From contig CM075853.1 of the NCBI GenBank assembly GCA_037975125.1, positions 36,902,113 through 36,966,112 of the forward strand: a stretch of 64,000 bases of DNA. Reading direction: 5' to 3'. The notes under the pieces were generated by a model. The model was not told where the DNA came from, ran no database searches, and saw only the letters and a list, made by a program, of their open reading frames with translations. Within the stretch, counting starts at the first letter, position 1. The number at the start of each line of letters is the position of its first letter. The position numbers were made by a program, and so were the translations under genes. The stretch comes from Latrodectus hesperus. Taxonomy: Eukaryota; Arthropoda; Arachnida; Araneae; Theridiidae. Below, in pieces: positions 51,501-62,334 of the stretch.

Positions 51501-54500
51501 TAAGGAGATTTAATTTTTGCACTAAGAATTTAGTTATTTAAGATTGTAATTATTTTTTTCATCTTGTTAATATTTAATGAATAAAGGCATATACAAAATG
51601 AAAGAATTCGACATGTTAAAAATGAATATAAGAAAATTATTAAAAGTTATTTTTCATCATAATTACTTAATATTTTCATATTTATTAATCAGTTAGCAAC
51701 ATCAATAATTTTAGAAAGAAGTGCATACAATTATTTAATAATTGTATTAAAAAATCCAGTTTTTGATTTTCAAAATTATTTAACAAATAATAAATAATGT
51801 AATTCTGTTTAAATAGATGCTAAATCCATATCTTTAACTTATCTTGGAGCCTTTCACACTAAAGAGCTGAGCATTACCATTAAACAGGAGTGAGCTTAAA
51901 GTCTTGAAAGAATAGTTTCAGAAACATTAACGAAAAAATTCATTTTAAGATTATTTACTGCCATAACAAACTTAATGGAAGAAATTAAATAAATAAAGTT
52001 ACAGAATAATCAAAAAACTCTAGGGATCTTCTTATCGTAAGATTAAAGCTGTTTATACCTATCTTATTTATACTTTGATTATTCAACTTAAAAGAAAGTT
52101 TGATATTTGGTTAGATCACAATACCTTTTATCACTACTCATCTTATTGATGCAGAAATGTGATATAAAATTTGTGAAGTATACTTAAAACAGAATGTTAT
52201 TTTAAAGAAAGCAAAGTCAAAATAGAGAAAATAACAATGTTAGCATGAGGTTAAAATATGTATTATTAATTTGAAGAATTAATCTTATTTTAAGAATTTT
52301 CAGATATAATTCAAGTATTAAGCCCGCCACACACGATACGATTTTTCCATAGGATTTGTTGGAAGGGGTAGGAAGTAATTAAGCACACAGTCCCCTCAAA
52401 CTCTGCTGACCACAGAAGGGGAGGCACACCTGGAGTGGGAAGTTATTTTTAAGGGTGCCATTTTTCAACATTTATTGCTTTTGGCTTAAAATGTGTGCCA
52501 TGTAAATGGAAATCAAACATAGACAAAAATTTCAATAATTTGTTGTTCAGTCACTTTTTCTGACTTGACGTATTTATTGTTGTACTCATTTGTCTGCTTG
52601 TAATTTCTGCCATTAAATATTATCATATAACATGAGAAAATTAAGCACAGAAGTATTATTGGCTGTTGCTTTGGACTGTGATGATGGTGAAAAGCAAACA
52701 AACAATAAGAAAAAGAAATGGGCAAAAAATTCGCTGCTCCAGCGTGAATCTCTTTCACATCTAAATTTAATTACAGAAATGCAATCGGAAGATAAAGATT
52801 TCTTGAATTACATGAGGATGAATGAAAAATTGTATTCAACAATTAGGTTTAAGGTGAAATGATTATTTAACTGGATTAGAAATAGGGCAACAAAGAAATT
52901 ATTCCGATGAAGCAAAACTCATTCGAAAAGAGTTTGCCAATTATTTTGCTTCCAAGAAGGCAAACTACCATGGCAAGACGCTTTGATTTAATCCTAAATA
53001 AAGAACTTAACTTTTAAAAGTTTATGTTTAGAAAATATAAGATATGGATACTAATAAAAGTGCTAATTAATTTGTTAGTTTTATTATTATACATCAAGAA
53101 ATTAGTACTTAACACATTAAATATATTTTGCAACTGTATAAATGTATTATGAATACTATATAAATACACATAAATATATCTAATCAAATTCTGGGAAATT
53201 ATAAAATGGTCAATATATTTAAAGGGTAAAAATGGCATCTTAATAACATGTGTAAAAAGTTATTTGTGCTTGAAGACGCGAGATCCCTTAAATTTATATG
53301 TGTATCTCCATAAAAATTATAAATACACAGTAATTGAAGCATTTTCATCTATTTTTTTTAAATATATTTTCAATAATTTTTCGTACGCTCTAACTTTTTT
53401 TTTTATTTTATTCGTATAATCATTACTCATTAATTGCTACAAACAAGGCTCATCTCTATATACTTCAATGAATTCTTGCAATATATGCTTCATGGACATT
53501 TTTAAAAAGTGAATCTAATGATTGTGAGGTGTTGTATAACAGAAATCTAAGTTTCAGTAAATGAGAAGTTTCAAAAATTTTCCCAAGTGTCGCCAAGAAA
53601 CAATTTGTAGCCCTGTTCCCACAGGCACGCGACAACAGGAAGCAATTATTTACTTCCTGTAACCCCCATGTTGGAAGAAAAATCAGAACTTGTTTGAATT
53701 TTCGTGAACCTGTCCAACTTCACCACAGACGGTACAACTTGTTCACGTCCAACAAATCCTATGGAAAAATCGTATCGTGTGTGGCGGGCTTTACACATTT
53801 AGTAATATTCCTTGGAATAAATTTTGATAAGTTCAACATTTAAGTACAGAGTTACTGTGCAGACCACTTCAAAAATAGAAATGCAAACTTTCTTGGGAGA
53901 AAATTTCCTCACTTTATAAATTTATGTTTCGTACATAATATAATAAAAAAAAATGTCAGTTTTTTTCATAAACAATGGAAATCTTTCAATTAAAAAAGTA
54001 CTTAACATCAATTGAGAAACAAAACAAACACTTGAATATTTTAAAACATTTCTTCATGAAAATGAAAAATCAAGAAATATTGATTGTTAAAATGAAAGAA
54101 ATTTTTTTCAAACATTATAATACTGCATATATTTTTTTATACAAGTATACATACATAACAGTGCAGGTGAGCCCCAGACTGTACCTTTAGGTTAACAGGT
54201 TTGGCATGTTTGCCCCTCACATAGTAGAGTGAAATAAAATATTGGTAAACTTTTTAAGTTTCCCCAAAACTTAAGGGGAACTTTCTTTTAATAACTTCCT
54301 TTTTCTACGTATGACTTCTTCCAAAATTAAGGCAGCAACCTTATTTGAAGATTTTTCCTGTGTTCAATGAAGAGTCAGATGAACTGTATAAACGGACAAA
54401 TTTTTTTTTATTTCTGTGAGCTGTTCCACTCGATTCAATTTATGCAACAGACAAAATTATTTGATAAGTAATTAATTTCAAATTTACCCTCAAAAGTAAT

Positions 54501-57500
54501 GCAAAATTAACTTTCATTTTTATGGTTGACACTTAAAAATATACACAAACACACATAAAAATACATTTACAAAATATACAAAAAGAAAGATGTTGAGAAG
54601 GCAGATTTCCAAAAAATAGACAAAATAAATTTAAATAACATTTTTTTCTCAATTTCTAATACAAATTAGAATTTGTTAAGTCATTCAAAAACATGGATTA
54701 GGCATCTTTAAAATTTTAATCACTGAGAGTATAGTAGATATCCTTTTCATATTCTATTAATTCTTTCTTGCTAATAATTTATTTTAGAAACCATGAAGGT
54801 TAATCATGTTAACATATTTAGAAATAAAAAAATTCAAAAAACAAATACACATATAAATCCTATTCTAATTGAAAATAAAAAGTTTTCAAATATATTTTCC
54901 TTATGATTTACCTTATTAAATATTCTAATATAAAACTTGCTTAGTTATCATTTTTCATGCAACATTATTTAATTTACTTTAAACGGAATATTAACATAAG
55001 TATCTTTTATTGTACAGCAGCTAAACTTTTTTAAAAAAACTTTTGAGAAAAACTATGAAACAGAATTTTTAAATATAGTTGCACAAAATAAATAATGTAA
55101 TTGTTTAAGCATTATGCAGTTTTAAAAGTAAGTTTCACATCATAATTATGTACAAATATTTAGAAATTTTATTCCAACACAAACTTAAGCATTCAAAGAA
55201 GTTAGATGATGAAAATTTAAAAATCATGCAATATTTTTCATTTTTACCACAAAATGGGTTTTAATACATAAATTACAATGCATTATAACTAGAGTATAAT
55301 AACGAAATGGCCTATCCTTAAAATATCATGTTTTAATGGGTTTTTTTACACTTACTAGGAAATTCCACGTAAATTAAATAAAATTACTTCCAACTATGCA
55401 GTACAATTATTTCATTAAAATTCATACTAACAACTTGTTGTATTTTAACTGAATAAATTTAATTTTTATTTCAAAAGTAAACATTTTACAAGATGATATT
55501 ACACCAAATAGAATACATTTTAATTCATAATATTAAGATATTTCATTTGAAATTTAGGTTCAGTATGAAAATTAAAAGCAAAATTTCATCTAGAAAAGTT
55601 CACTTTGATAAAATAATAACATGCAATTTAATATCACATTTTACTGTAAATTGTATTATTATAAACATATTTAAGTTTTATTTGACATGCTTTTACAACT
55701 TATATAAAAATGAAAAAATAAAATATACAAGCATATGATTTTTACAAACTATGAACATTAATATAAATTAATTTATGTATATTTAAATCAGATCCAATTT
55801 TTAATGTTTCAAAAGTGAAAATCTGTAACACCTAAAACAATACTTAGAAAGCTCAACACTTTTAAAACTTTTCTTATATAAAATTAAATTTAAAACAAGT
55901 ATCATCCATTTAAAAAGAAATTAACATTCTTCTATTGTCTTTCTTGAAGTAGAATTATGTAACATCCATGTAACATCTTTTTTATACATCCATGAACATA
56001 ATTGAAAATTATAATAATTTCAGAAAAAAATTGATCATTTACTGCGTTCAAAAACATATTTAAAAAATTCCTTTTTAATTATAATTTCAGTATTTATTTA
56101 TAGTGTACTTACAATGATTAAAATGTAACTTGCTCTAGCTTTTTGATTTTAAATAAACCTTTATTATAAATAAAAATCTAACTTTTTATAATACAGATAC
56201 ATTTAATATTTTAATAATAATTTGTATCATTATAAACATCCATGAATTAAATTATACATCAATATAAAATTGATATGCTTCATATATTATAGAATTTATA
56301 CTATATGCTATGATTCTTTTAAAAATTGCACATGAAAACATGATAAAATGATGAGATAATTAACTTTTTTATTGTCTAACTTCATATCTATTACAAATTT
56401 TATAATATTGTTAAGAGAGTTTAAAATCCACAATACATTTATCATTATATTTACAATAAAATTCTTAAAGACATGAAAACCACAGATACAATTAGCACCA
56501 GATACACAGATTAGACATTTGATCACACTTATTACTTGAAAAGTTGTAGAATATTACATAAAATTACAAAGAAATATCACTAGCTATTTTTCTTTTTTGT
56601 ATTTTTATAGAAAATAACATGTGCAAAAATTCTGCAACTCCAGTATCTTTACTTAATCAAAAGAATTTGGAATTCTAAAAGTAAACTTAAAACTCAGAAA
56701 TTTCGTAAAGATAAAAAAGCATTAACATTTACTAGGGTGAATAACAGCCACAGATCAATTTACAACATTAAAATTAGTCAGATATACATATTTGAATTAA
56801 TATAAACTAGAATACATCATTTTATAAATACACATTCTACTTGACAAACCAATTAACTTTCACATCTATTTTCAAAGGGGGAAGAGACATAAAAAAATAC
56901 AAAATTTAATAGAAATTTCTATGCATTTCACAAATATATAATAAATATTTCAAAACTATATTAAAAAAAACTTATTTTTGAGCGCAATTAGGAAATATAT
57001 TACAGATGAAAACTTTAATAGTATTTTCAAACATGAATAAAATATTATATTTATCAATACTGTACACTTAATACAACGTGAAAGTATATGCAATGATGGA
57101 TATTGAATTTTAGATAATAAGCAATTTTTAATAAGTAGAACCTAAATACTAATACTAAGAAAATACATAGAAACCTAAATTCTGCTTTTTAAAAATGAAA
57201 TTTCTCTGAAAAACCAAGATAAATATTAATAGGATAATTTTCATAAAAATACAGATATTTGGATTGAGTGTATTCATTCAGAAATAATTTTTTAAAGTAA
57301 ATTAAAAATTCTTAGGTATCTAAAGATTATTAACTGAGCTTGTTTAAATAAAAAATAAATTATGCATTGTTCATATAATTTATAAACAAATTCCAAAAAA
57401 TTTCCTAAATTTTTACAGCAGGTGGCAATATACATATTTTAAATAAATGTAACTCTACTTATTATTTTTGGTCACATATTTCCTAATTATATTTTTTAAT

Positions 57501-60500
57501 GATGGCAGCAATACACATTTGTAAATATAAGATTTTATTTTATGTAAATAAGATTTCAAATTAATGATTATTTTAAAAGTATTAGACATGTTGATAACAA
57601 TAATGATTCTTTTTAAATATTATAAATTCTTTAGAATTATTATTTAAATATTATATACAATAATAAATATTTTAAAATTTGTTTAAATGATTTTTTTCAC
57701 ATATTTATAAAGTGTTTAAAAAAAAGTGTAAAAATACTTCCATTAAGTAAAGTACTTAAATAAATTGTGAAATTAAAAATAAACCAAATTAATACATTAT
57801 TAATTACATTAGATAAAAAAATGAGTTTTTCTTTTTTCCAACTAACTATTTATACATTTTAACACAGATTTTCTGTTTATTTTATAGTTAAATAGACTGC
57901 AATATTTTATACATTACTAATACAAGTTTTTGCTTTTCCAAGGCTCAGCAACTTGACTCGTTTAACTGTACAATTTATGTTAATTTGGAAGCTTCTTCAA
58001 TTTCTTTGACACAATTTACAATTTATTTTTTACTTCATTTATTTAATTTATCAATATTTTTCTTATGATTAATGTTCAATCAAATTCATTAAGAGTAATG
58101 AGTTTTTTTGCTTTTATCAGCTGCCCTTTTTAACAGATTTTGTTTATATAAATACACCTCATATTTCTGCATGACATCAACACCAAAGAGCAATTTAGCT
58201 AAGTATTTGATATACTTTCCTTATTTAGATTGCAATTTCTATAATACAAATCAATCATTCACTTTTCATCAGCTCAATCAATCATTTTTAAAATTTTTGT
58301 TCAATAAATTTTTTGCAGAAAATCCATCTTTACTGATCTTGTATCAAGAAGAAATAGTAAATTAACAACATTTTAAAACAACAAAAACTTTTTAATTTAC
58401 GCAGTAAATTAAAATAAAATGAATCTAATTTATCTTTAATATGACTGAAATCATTTTCAAATTAATTTTGAAGTTTAATAGCTGATGCTAATAATTTGAA
58501 TTGTTATACGAAGGTACAATTTATTTTAAAAAATAATCCCATTCCAATATGTTCAAGATCAGAATTTCCCATATCTTTTCAATGCATAAAGGTGCTTATA
58601 TTAAATGAATTTTTTCAAAGATCCAACACTAACAGTTTTCTCCACAATATCTTACATACAACATAATTATTATATTGATAATTGCATATTAAGCCTTCAA
58701 AGATAACAATGCGAATCAGTATATGAAAAATATTGGATTAATATTGGAATAATATGAATATATTGGATTTATATTTTAATATTTTTAAGCAATTTACCAT
58801 CATTTAAATCTATTATCAACTTCTGAAATACAATAGATTCTTTATAAACTTTCATTTACCTCAAGAGTCCACTTGTACCTCTTTGACTGGGAATTTCTGC
58901 ATTAGACAATAAAAGAAGCTTCCCATAAAATATAGCAATAGACACTGCTTTATAAATTCATTTGTCTTTGACATTATAAATAATTTAGAATTTAAACAAA
59001 CAAGGTCTTCTGTTTTGCTATATTTTACCTTTATCATTTTATTATAACCTGCCTTAAATAATTGCAAAAACTAATATTTCAATTTTTTTCGATATACATC
59101 ATAGAAAAAAAAATTCTTTACAAAATAATAAATAACTAAAGAAATTAAAAATTTTCATAAATCTACTCAAACTTTCAGCATTTTCTAGAAGCTGTCAGAG
59201 ATCTATTTATTAAACACTCAAATAAAATATCTGATTACATCACTTAAAAATAAAAAAATTTAATAATTTTAAAAAAAGCAAAATTTTTTAATAAATTAAA
59301 GAGCAAATGAGATACATGTGGTTAATATACAGATTCTCATTATCAAAAATCGTTAAAAGTATTCTTAAAATCATTTTCTTTCAAATAAGAAAAAAGGTAC
59401 ATATCTCATTTTTTATGGGTATCTCTTAACTCTTTACTAAAAACTAATGTACATATATAAAGCGTTTTTATAGTCATATTTTATTATGTAGTAAAATAAA
59501 ATGATTAAAGTTAAAAAAAAATTTCCAAGGAAATTGAGAATATTATTTAATTTACAAAATTGCATTACAACGGCTGAAAGCAATATCTCTGGAAATAAAT
59601 TATAGAGAAAGCAACTACTGGGGAAGAGAAAACAATAAATGAGAATTTTTTTTCTTTTATTGTTCCAAAATATTGAAACTGCCATCAAATCAGATTGAGA
59701 TTTTTTTATTACATGTTAAAAACACAACTTGCAGATTTGAAGCATGAACATGCAAGTTAAGTAATTAATTTAAATCAATCGATTTTGAAAAGCAAAAATC
59801 AATAATTAAATTTTAAGATACATACAAAATACTATTTTTTTAAAATTTGTTTTGCAAGGTTTTCTCCTGTTTAGTTACACCTTGACTAATATAGAGACTT
59901 ATTTGAATTAAATTATAACTTTATTGCTTAAAATCATGGTTTTTCTTAATATTTCCCTTAAAATGTAAAAAAATTCTTTTGTTAAAAACACCCATGAATA
60001 TAGTTAACTATTGTCATAGAAAACACTGAATATTACTATTATAAATTAAGCACATAAATTTCAAAATAACATGACAATTTTAACTAACAAAAGTGCAGTT
60101 ATAGTTTATAAATCTTAATATAAATTACCCTACCCCACAATTTTAATCATAAAATTCAGAAATATATTTTAAAAATCATATCAAATCAACTCATAGACAT
60201 ATCATTATTTGTTGTATCAAACAAACAATAATCCTTTTCAGATAAGTATTGGACATGAAAAAAATTCTAGTAAAAAAAAACTGCTATTTATAATATTTGG
60301 TTGAAAATAATAGCGGAAGATCATAAGTTTGCCGTTAAATTCAGAATCTTTTTAAATTGCTTTTGATCTTATTTTAAAAAGGAATTTTGCAGTAAAAGTT
60401 CAACAAAAGACAATTTATGATTTCTGCAAAAATCAAAAATACAAAATTGTTTCAGCTGCAAAACACCTATTATAACTACATAAAGTAATGTAGCGATAAA

Positions 60501-61347
60501 AGAAGTTTTGCAACTGAAACTTGGGTTTTGAATTTATTTCTTATTTATTAAAGTCAATATTTAGAAAAACACAATAAATATCACATGATTAAAAACTTAT
60601 GTAACTCTATAAATTTCAGTAATTCATTGATGTTTTATTCTAAGTGATTTTTTTCATTACATTATCATTCCCGACAAAAGCAAATTTAAAAAGTACAATA
60701 CTATGATCTGCAATTTAAAAATCAGACTATGCAGTTCAAAATAATAATTAATACTACTAAATGTATTACTTAATGATTACTTTAAAAAAACTGAAAATAA
60801 AATTTTTTAAAAAAAGTTAGTATTAAATACAAATAGATAATGGAAATAAAAGAACTTGAATAATTAAAATTATGAAATTATTTACTGCTCTCAACTGACT
60901 TGGTGAAGAACATTTGTGCATTAGTATGCTTTGAAATATTTTAAATTTAACAATATTATTGTGAGCCAATGAAAGAATATTTACCATAACATAATTTACA
61001 CTGAAGTTAAGAAAAAATGCACGTAATATGTTAAATTCAACTTACAACCACTTCTGGTTCTTTATCCTTCTTGCTTTTTCTACTGCTATTGCCTTCTTTT
61101 TTTTTCTTCTCTTTTTTAGGAGCTTCTTTTTTAACTGGTTCTTTATTTGGCTTCTCTTTCTTAATGGTAGGTTTTGCTCGCACTATTGTAATGGATGGCA
61201 CAATCCTCTCATCATCTTTACCATGGATATCAGAGTACTTTTTTCTTTTGGGAGGGGGAGAAGAACTGGTAGGCCTAGGTGAACTTTTGGAAGAGGATCT
61301 TTTACCAGGTTTTGGACCACGTTTCTTGCCTGATGTCTGAGGGACAT
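39529..61347 (-). CDS. QSER1/PRR12-like protein with DUF4211 domain, 3' part of gene (8 exons)
   Basis: Eight exons join in unbroken phase into 424 residues plus stop; the 5' part is outside the window. Residues 1-100 are basic and low complexity, with an AT-hook-like KKRGPKPGKR. Residues 101-187 are a conserved-looking module (FLIAKADLDQATPYIWKV, LQRFEVSEQNGVLIYQ, YAAWNQFSFHHYVSAKVEF). Residues 189-227 are an acidic/Ser linker. Residues 228-424 fit DUF4211: a helical start (ENFDIFLQSLISQAVDSSFL), FWDEEL, a C-x2-C pair at 312/315, LLQFYGQPYDTATL, a second C-x2-C at 352/355, and SLYNRLYHQKYNFFVKC. In vertebrates this architecture belongs to QSER1 and PRR12, nuclear chromatin-associated proteins; CCDC82 has DUF4211 alone. 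The assignment rests on remembered family features, not a search. Every donor is GT and every acceptor AG. Confidence 0.82.
39580..40021 (-). other. Intron g-h, 442 bp
   Basis: A GT..AG intron, phase 0, AT-rich with nothing embedded. Confidence 0.8.
40022..40108 (-). CDS. Exon g: DUF4211 C-terminal part
   Basis: 87 bp, 29 codons, phase 0 both ends; donor GTAAGT. It encodes LNEVKGDREMLESHTLLGDC and EDHNWVNS. The acceptor AG directly precedes CTGAATGAA on the minus strand, although its polypyrimidine tract is weak. It is short but in full frame agreement with both neighbours. Confidence 0.82.
40109..40292 (-). other. Intron f-g, 184 bp
   Basis: A short AT-rich intron with GT..AG ends and no embedded feature. 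Confidence 0.8.
40293..40490 (-). CDS. Exon f: DUF4211 core with C-x2-C motifs
   Basis: 198 bp, 66 codons, phase 0 both ends; acceptor TTAATAG, donor GTAAGC. It starts VCKKKKGVKLLQFYGQPYD and continues to QYFVCTECATTVSLYN and RLYHQKYNFFVKC. With Cys312 from exon e there are two C-x2-C pairs (312/315 and 352/355), a spacing that could bind zinc. The PYD and YNRLYHQKY blocks are the most DUF4211-like parts. A SINE sits in the intron upstream (40915-41265). Confidence 0.9.
40491..42227 (-). other. Intron e-f, 1.7 kb, with a SINE
   Basis: GT..AG intron. It contains the SINE at 40915-41265 and otherwise AT-rich sequence without exon-like stretches. Confidence 0.75.
40915..41265 (+). repeat. tRNA-derived SINE in intron, antisense to the host gene
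   Basis: The head has A box TGGCCTGGTAGGTTAGGGC and B box GTGAGTTTGATTCTTG. The body extends through ACTGGACCTGTTTC and GGGTGCCCCAC to an AATAATAATAT tail near 41265. It belongs to a different subfamily from the others here. The target duplication is not evident. Confidence 0.65.
42228..42388 (-). CDS. Exon e: DUF4211, first cysteine
   Basis: 161 bp, two bases completing the split codon then 53 codons; acceptor TTTGCAG, donor GTATGT. It encodes EYFLNNIKEIESVTDAKKSK, DRDFWDEELRSSAHTFPNVN and MEQDECQ. The last cysteine pairs with one at the start of exon f to give C-x2-C. Confidence 0.87.
42389..42659 (-). other. Intron d-e, 271 bp
   Basis: A GT..AG intron interrupting a GAT codon after its first base. 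Nothing embedded. Confidence 0.8.
42660..42874 (-). CDS. Exon d: acidic linker and start of DUF4211
   Basis: 215 bp: one base completing a codon, 71 codons, one base over; acceptor TTTGCAG, donor GTATGT. It runs from a Ser/Thr-rich linker (FSATSTSVITVDSSSKDSP) and acidic stretch (EDDSTEKDNPVKEDENF) into an amphipathic helical start, LKENFDIFLQSLISQAVD, the beginning of the DUF4211-like domain. The 3.9-kb intron before it holds a MITE-like insertion with a nested SINE. Confidence 0.85.
44443..45264. mobile_element. Possible MITE with degenerate inverted ends
   Basis: The left end AGCTGCCAACCCTACTG and the right end (reverse complement TGTCAACCTTGGAGGGG) share a degenerate TGYCAACCYT core. AGTAT lies outside both ends (44438-44442 and 45265-45269), a possible target duplication. 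Near both ends lie short CTGATTTTT-like blocks. It is AT-rich inside with no transposase frame. Plausible but weak. Confidence 0.35.
44660..44760 (-). repeat. tRNA-like SINE fragment nested in the MITE-like segment
   Basis: The minus strand reads AGGCAACCAAGTGGTTAGAGC (A-box region; the core is CAAGTGGTTAGAGC) and GTGGACTTGAAACGC (B-box-like). Boundaries uncertain. Confidence 0.45.
46795..46919 (-). CDS. Exon c: conserved module, second half
   Basis: 125 bp, phase 0 in and two bases over at the end; acceptor CCCTAG, donor GTAACT. It encodes YAAWNQFSFHHYVSAKVEF, SLHVVKFLGPD and PSEPVE. The partial codon AA is completed by the first base of exon d. Confidence 0.85.
46920..47436 (-). other. Intron b-c, 517 bp
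   Basis: A GT..AG intron, phase 0, AT-rich with nothing embedded. Confidence 0.8.
47437..47574 (-). CDS. Exon b: conserved module, first half
   Basis: 138 bp, 46 codons, phase 0 at both ends; acceptor TTTCAG, donor GTAAGT. It encodes DRFLIAKADLDQATPYIWKV and MLQRFEVSEQNGVLIYQSSF. This resembles the segment that precedes DUF4211 in QSER1/PRR12 as I remember it, with a hydrophobic/aromatic pattern suggesting a folded beta-rich unit. Confidence 0.85.
50443..50466. repeat. (AC)n microsatellite
   Basis: About 12 AC units within the large intron. Confidence 0.9.
52321..53790 (+). mobile_element. PIF/Harbinger-type transposon, internally deleted, 1470 bp
   Basis: It has perfect 43-bp terminal inverted repeats starting AGCCCGCCACACACGA (52321-52363 and 53748-53790), flanked by a TTA target duplication at 52318-52320 and 53791-53793. 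The 3-bp TWA target is the hallmark of PIF/Harbinger. Inside, on the plus strand, are an N-terminal transposase piece (52632-52862) and a C-terminal piece (52885-52991) with the DDE catalytic core missing between them. It therefore looks like a non-autonomous deletion derivative. It lies in an intron, antisense to the host gene. Untouched inverted ends suggest recent mobility. Confidence 0.88.
52632..52991 (+). pseudogene. Harbinger transposase remnant, N- and C-terminal parts only
   Basis: ATG at 52632 opens a 76-codon frame (LSTEVLLAVALDCDD, KKKWAKNSLLQRESLSHLNL, SEDKDFLNYMRMNEKLYSTI) ending at TGA 52860-52862. It resembles the N-terminal part of Harbinger transposases, where a W..x..L..R pattern precedes a D/E-F-x-N-Y-x-R-M block. 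From 52885 another frame reads YSDEAKLIRKEFANYF, and after a one-base shift near 52955 EGKLPWQDAL then TAA, resembling the A.xIR..x..YF...G.VPWQ end of these proteins. A normal protein is several hundred residues, so the nuclease core is deleted. Confidence 0.7.
61046..61347 (-). CDS. Exon a (first visible): basic, AT-hook-like region
   Basis: 302 bp: acceptor TTTCAG before 61347, donor GTAAG after 61046. It carries two bases of a split codon and then 100 codons. The product is lysine/serine/proline-rich, with KKRGPKPGKR (AT-hook-like GRP-type core) and a lysine-rich end (EAPKKEKKKKEGNSS, RKSKKDKEPEVV). Its low complexity suggests a disordered nuclear segment. The upstream exon, ending in phase 1, is not in the window. 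The following intron is about 13.5 kb. Confidence 0.8.
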
Positions 61348-61679
61348 CTGAAATCTAATATCAGCGCATTTCCATTAATTTATTACTTTTAATCAAATAA
61401 TGCAAAACTTATTTCATAAAATAACAATTAAGGAAAAACAGACTATAGCTTATTAATGTGTCATTGAATAACTCTTTCAGGTAAATTTCAATACACATTT
61501 GAATTTCTAGTTTAAAATCAGCTAATTACAAAGCCATATTTAATGTTAAGGCATATTTAATTTAAACTATATGAGCTTCCCTCAATTTAAATTAACTAGT
61601 TCTCAAGTGCAATTTTTGGTCTCCCTGAGTAAACAGCTTAAATACCTATCAGTTAATAAAAGGGAACCCTGAGGAAACT
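61348..61679 (-). other. 5' flank of exon a, probably intron
   Basis: AT-rich sequence upstream of the acceptor. No further exon found. Confidence 0.5.
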
Positions 61680-61693
61680 TTAAATGAGAATGG

Positions 61694-61864
61694 TTTGTTT
61701 GTCGCTTAACGGTCATTTTTTGCACACAAAGGCAAATTAGACCAGGACTTACAGTTTAAAGTGGATTCCGAACCACTACAAACATCCATGCCCAAGGTGG
61801 GATTCGGACCCACGAACTGTTGAACCGAAGGCAAGAGGGCTAACCATTCGGCTGCCAGCTCGGC
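61694..61864 (-). repeat. tRNA-derived SINE, family A copy with target duplication
   Basis: 171 bp on the minus strand, flanked by a perfect 14-bp duplication TTAAATGAGAATGG at 61680-61693 and 61865-61878. The head begins GCCGAGCTGGCAGCCGAATG and has the A-box-like CAGCCGAATGGTTAGC and B box GGGTCCGAATCCCACC. It is the same family as 3346-3530 but better preserved. It lies 0.35 kb upstream of the first visible exon, in the same orientation as the host gene. Confidence 0.88.
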
Positions 61865-62041
61865 TTAAATGAGAATGGAAATTTAATAGCAGAAAATAAA
61901 GTTATAATATAAAATTAACAAAAAGTTTTTGCCAGTCATGATTTGAGCTTAGAAACATTGCCAATAAAATATTGTGCCATTAATTTAAACATTGCAGTAG
62001 TTAAAAGCACAATTTCAAGAATTCTTCCCAACTTCATACTG

Positions 62042-62325
62042 TTGTTGTTGTCATGTGCCAGCTAGGCAGGCATTATGAGATGAGCTGCTCCACTTTTTCA
62101 ACTGAAGAATATTTTGGTGTGGAGTCCGACTTCCTCAGTACACACAAGCCATAGGTACCCATTTATAGGGTAGGCAACCATTCACACCTCATTCATACAA
62201 GGAAAGGACAAAGACAGGATAGATAGAGAGAGAAAGTACTTCCATGCCTGAACTGGGATTCAAACCCAGGACTTTACTATCTGCAGTTAAGCACGCTGAC
62301 CACTAAAAAAGTTGGACGGCTCCAT
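62042..62325 (-). repeat. tRNA-derived SINE with (CAA)n tail and target duplication
   Basis: 284 bp on the minus strand, flanked by TTCATACTG at 62033-62041 and 62326-62334. The head has A box AGTGGTCAGCGTGCTTAAC and B box GGGTTTGAATCCCAG. A pyrimidine-rich TCTCTCTCTATCTATCC stretch follows. The tail ends in CAACAACAAC at the left edge, the same type of tail as at 28177-28191. Confidence 0.85.
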
Positions 62326-62334
62326 TTCATACTG

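Larger units (their letters stand above)
47575..61045 (-). other. Intron a-b, 13.5 kb
   Basis: The largest intron visible. Apart from the Harbinger element (52321-53790) and a CA microsatellite at 50443-50466 it is AT-rich DNA in which I see no further exon. I cannot exclude a small missed exon, but the flanking exons already agree in phase (0/0). Confidence 0.65.
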
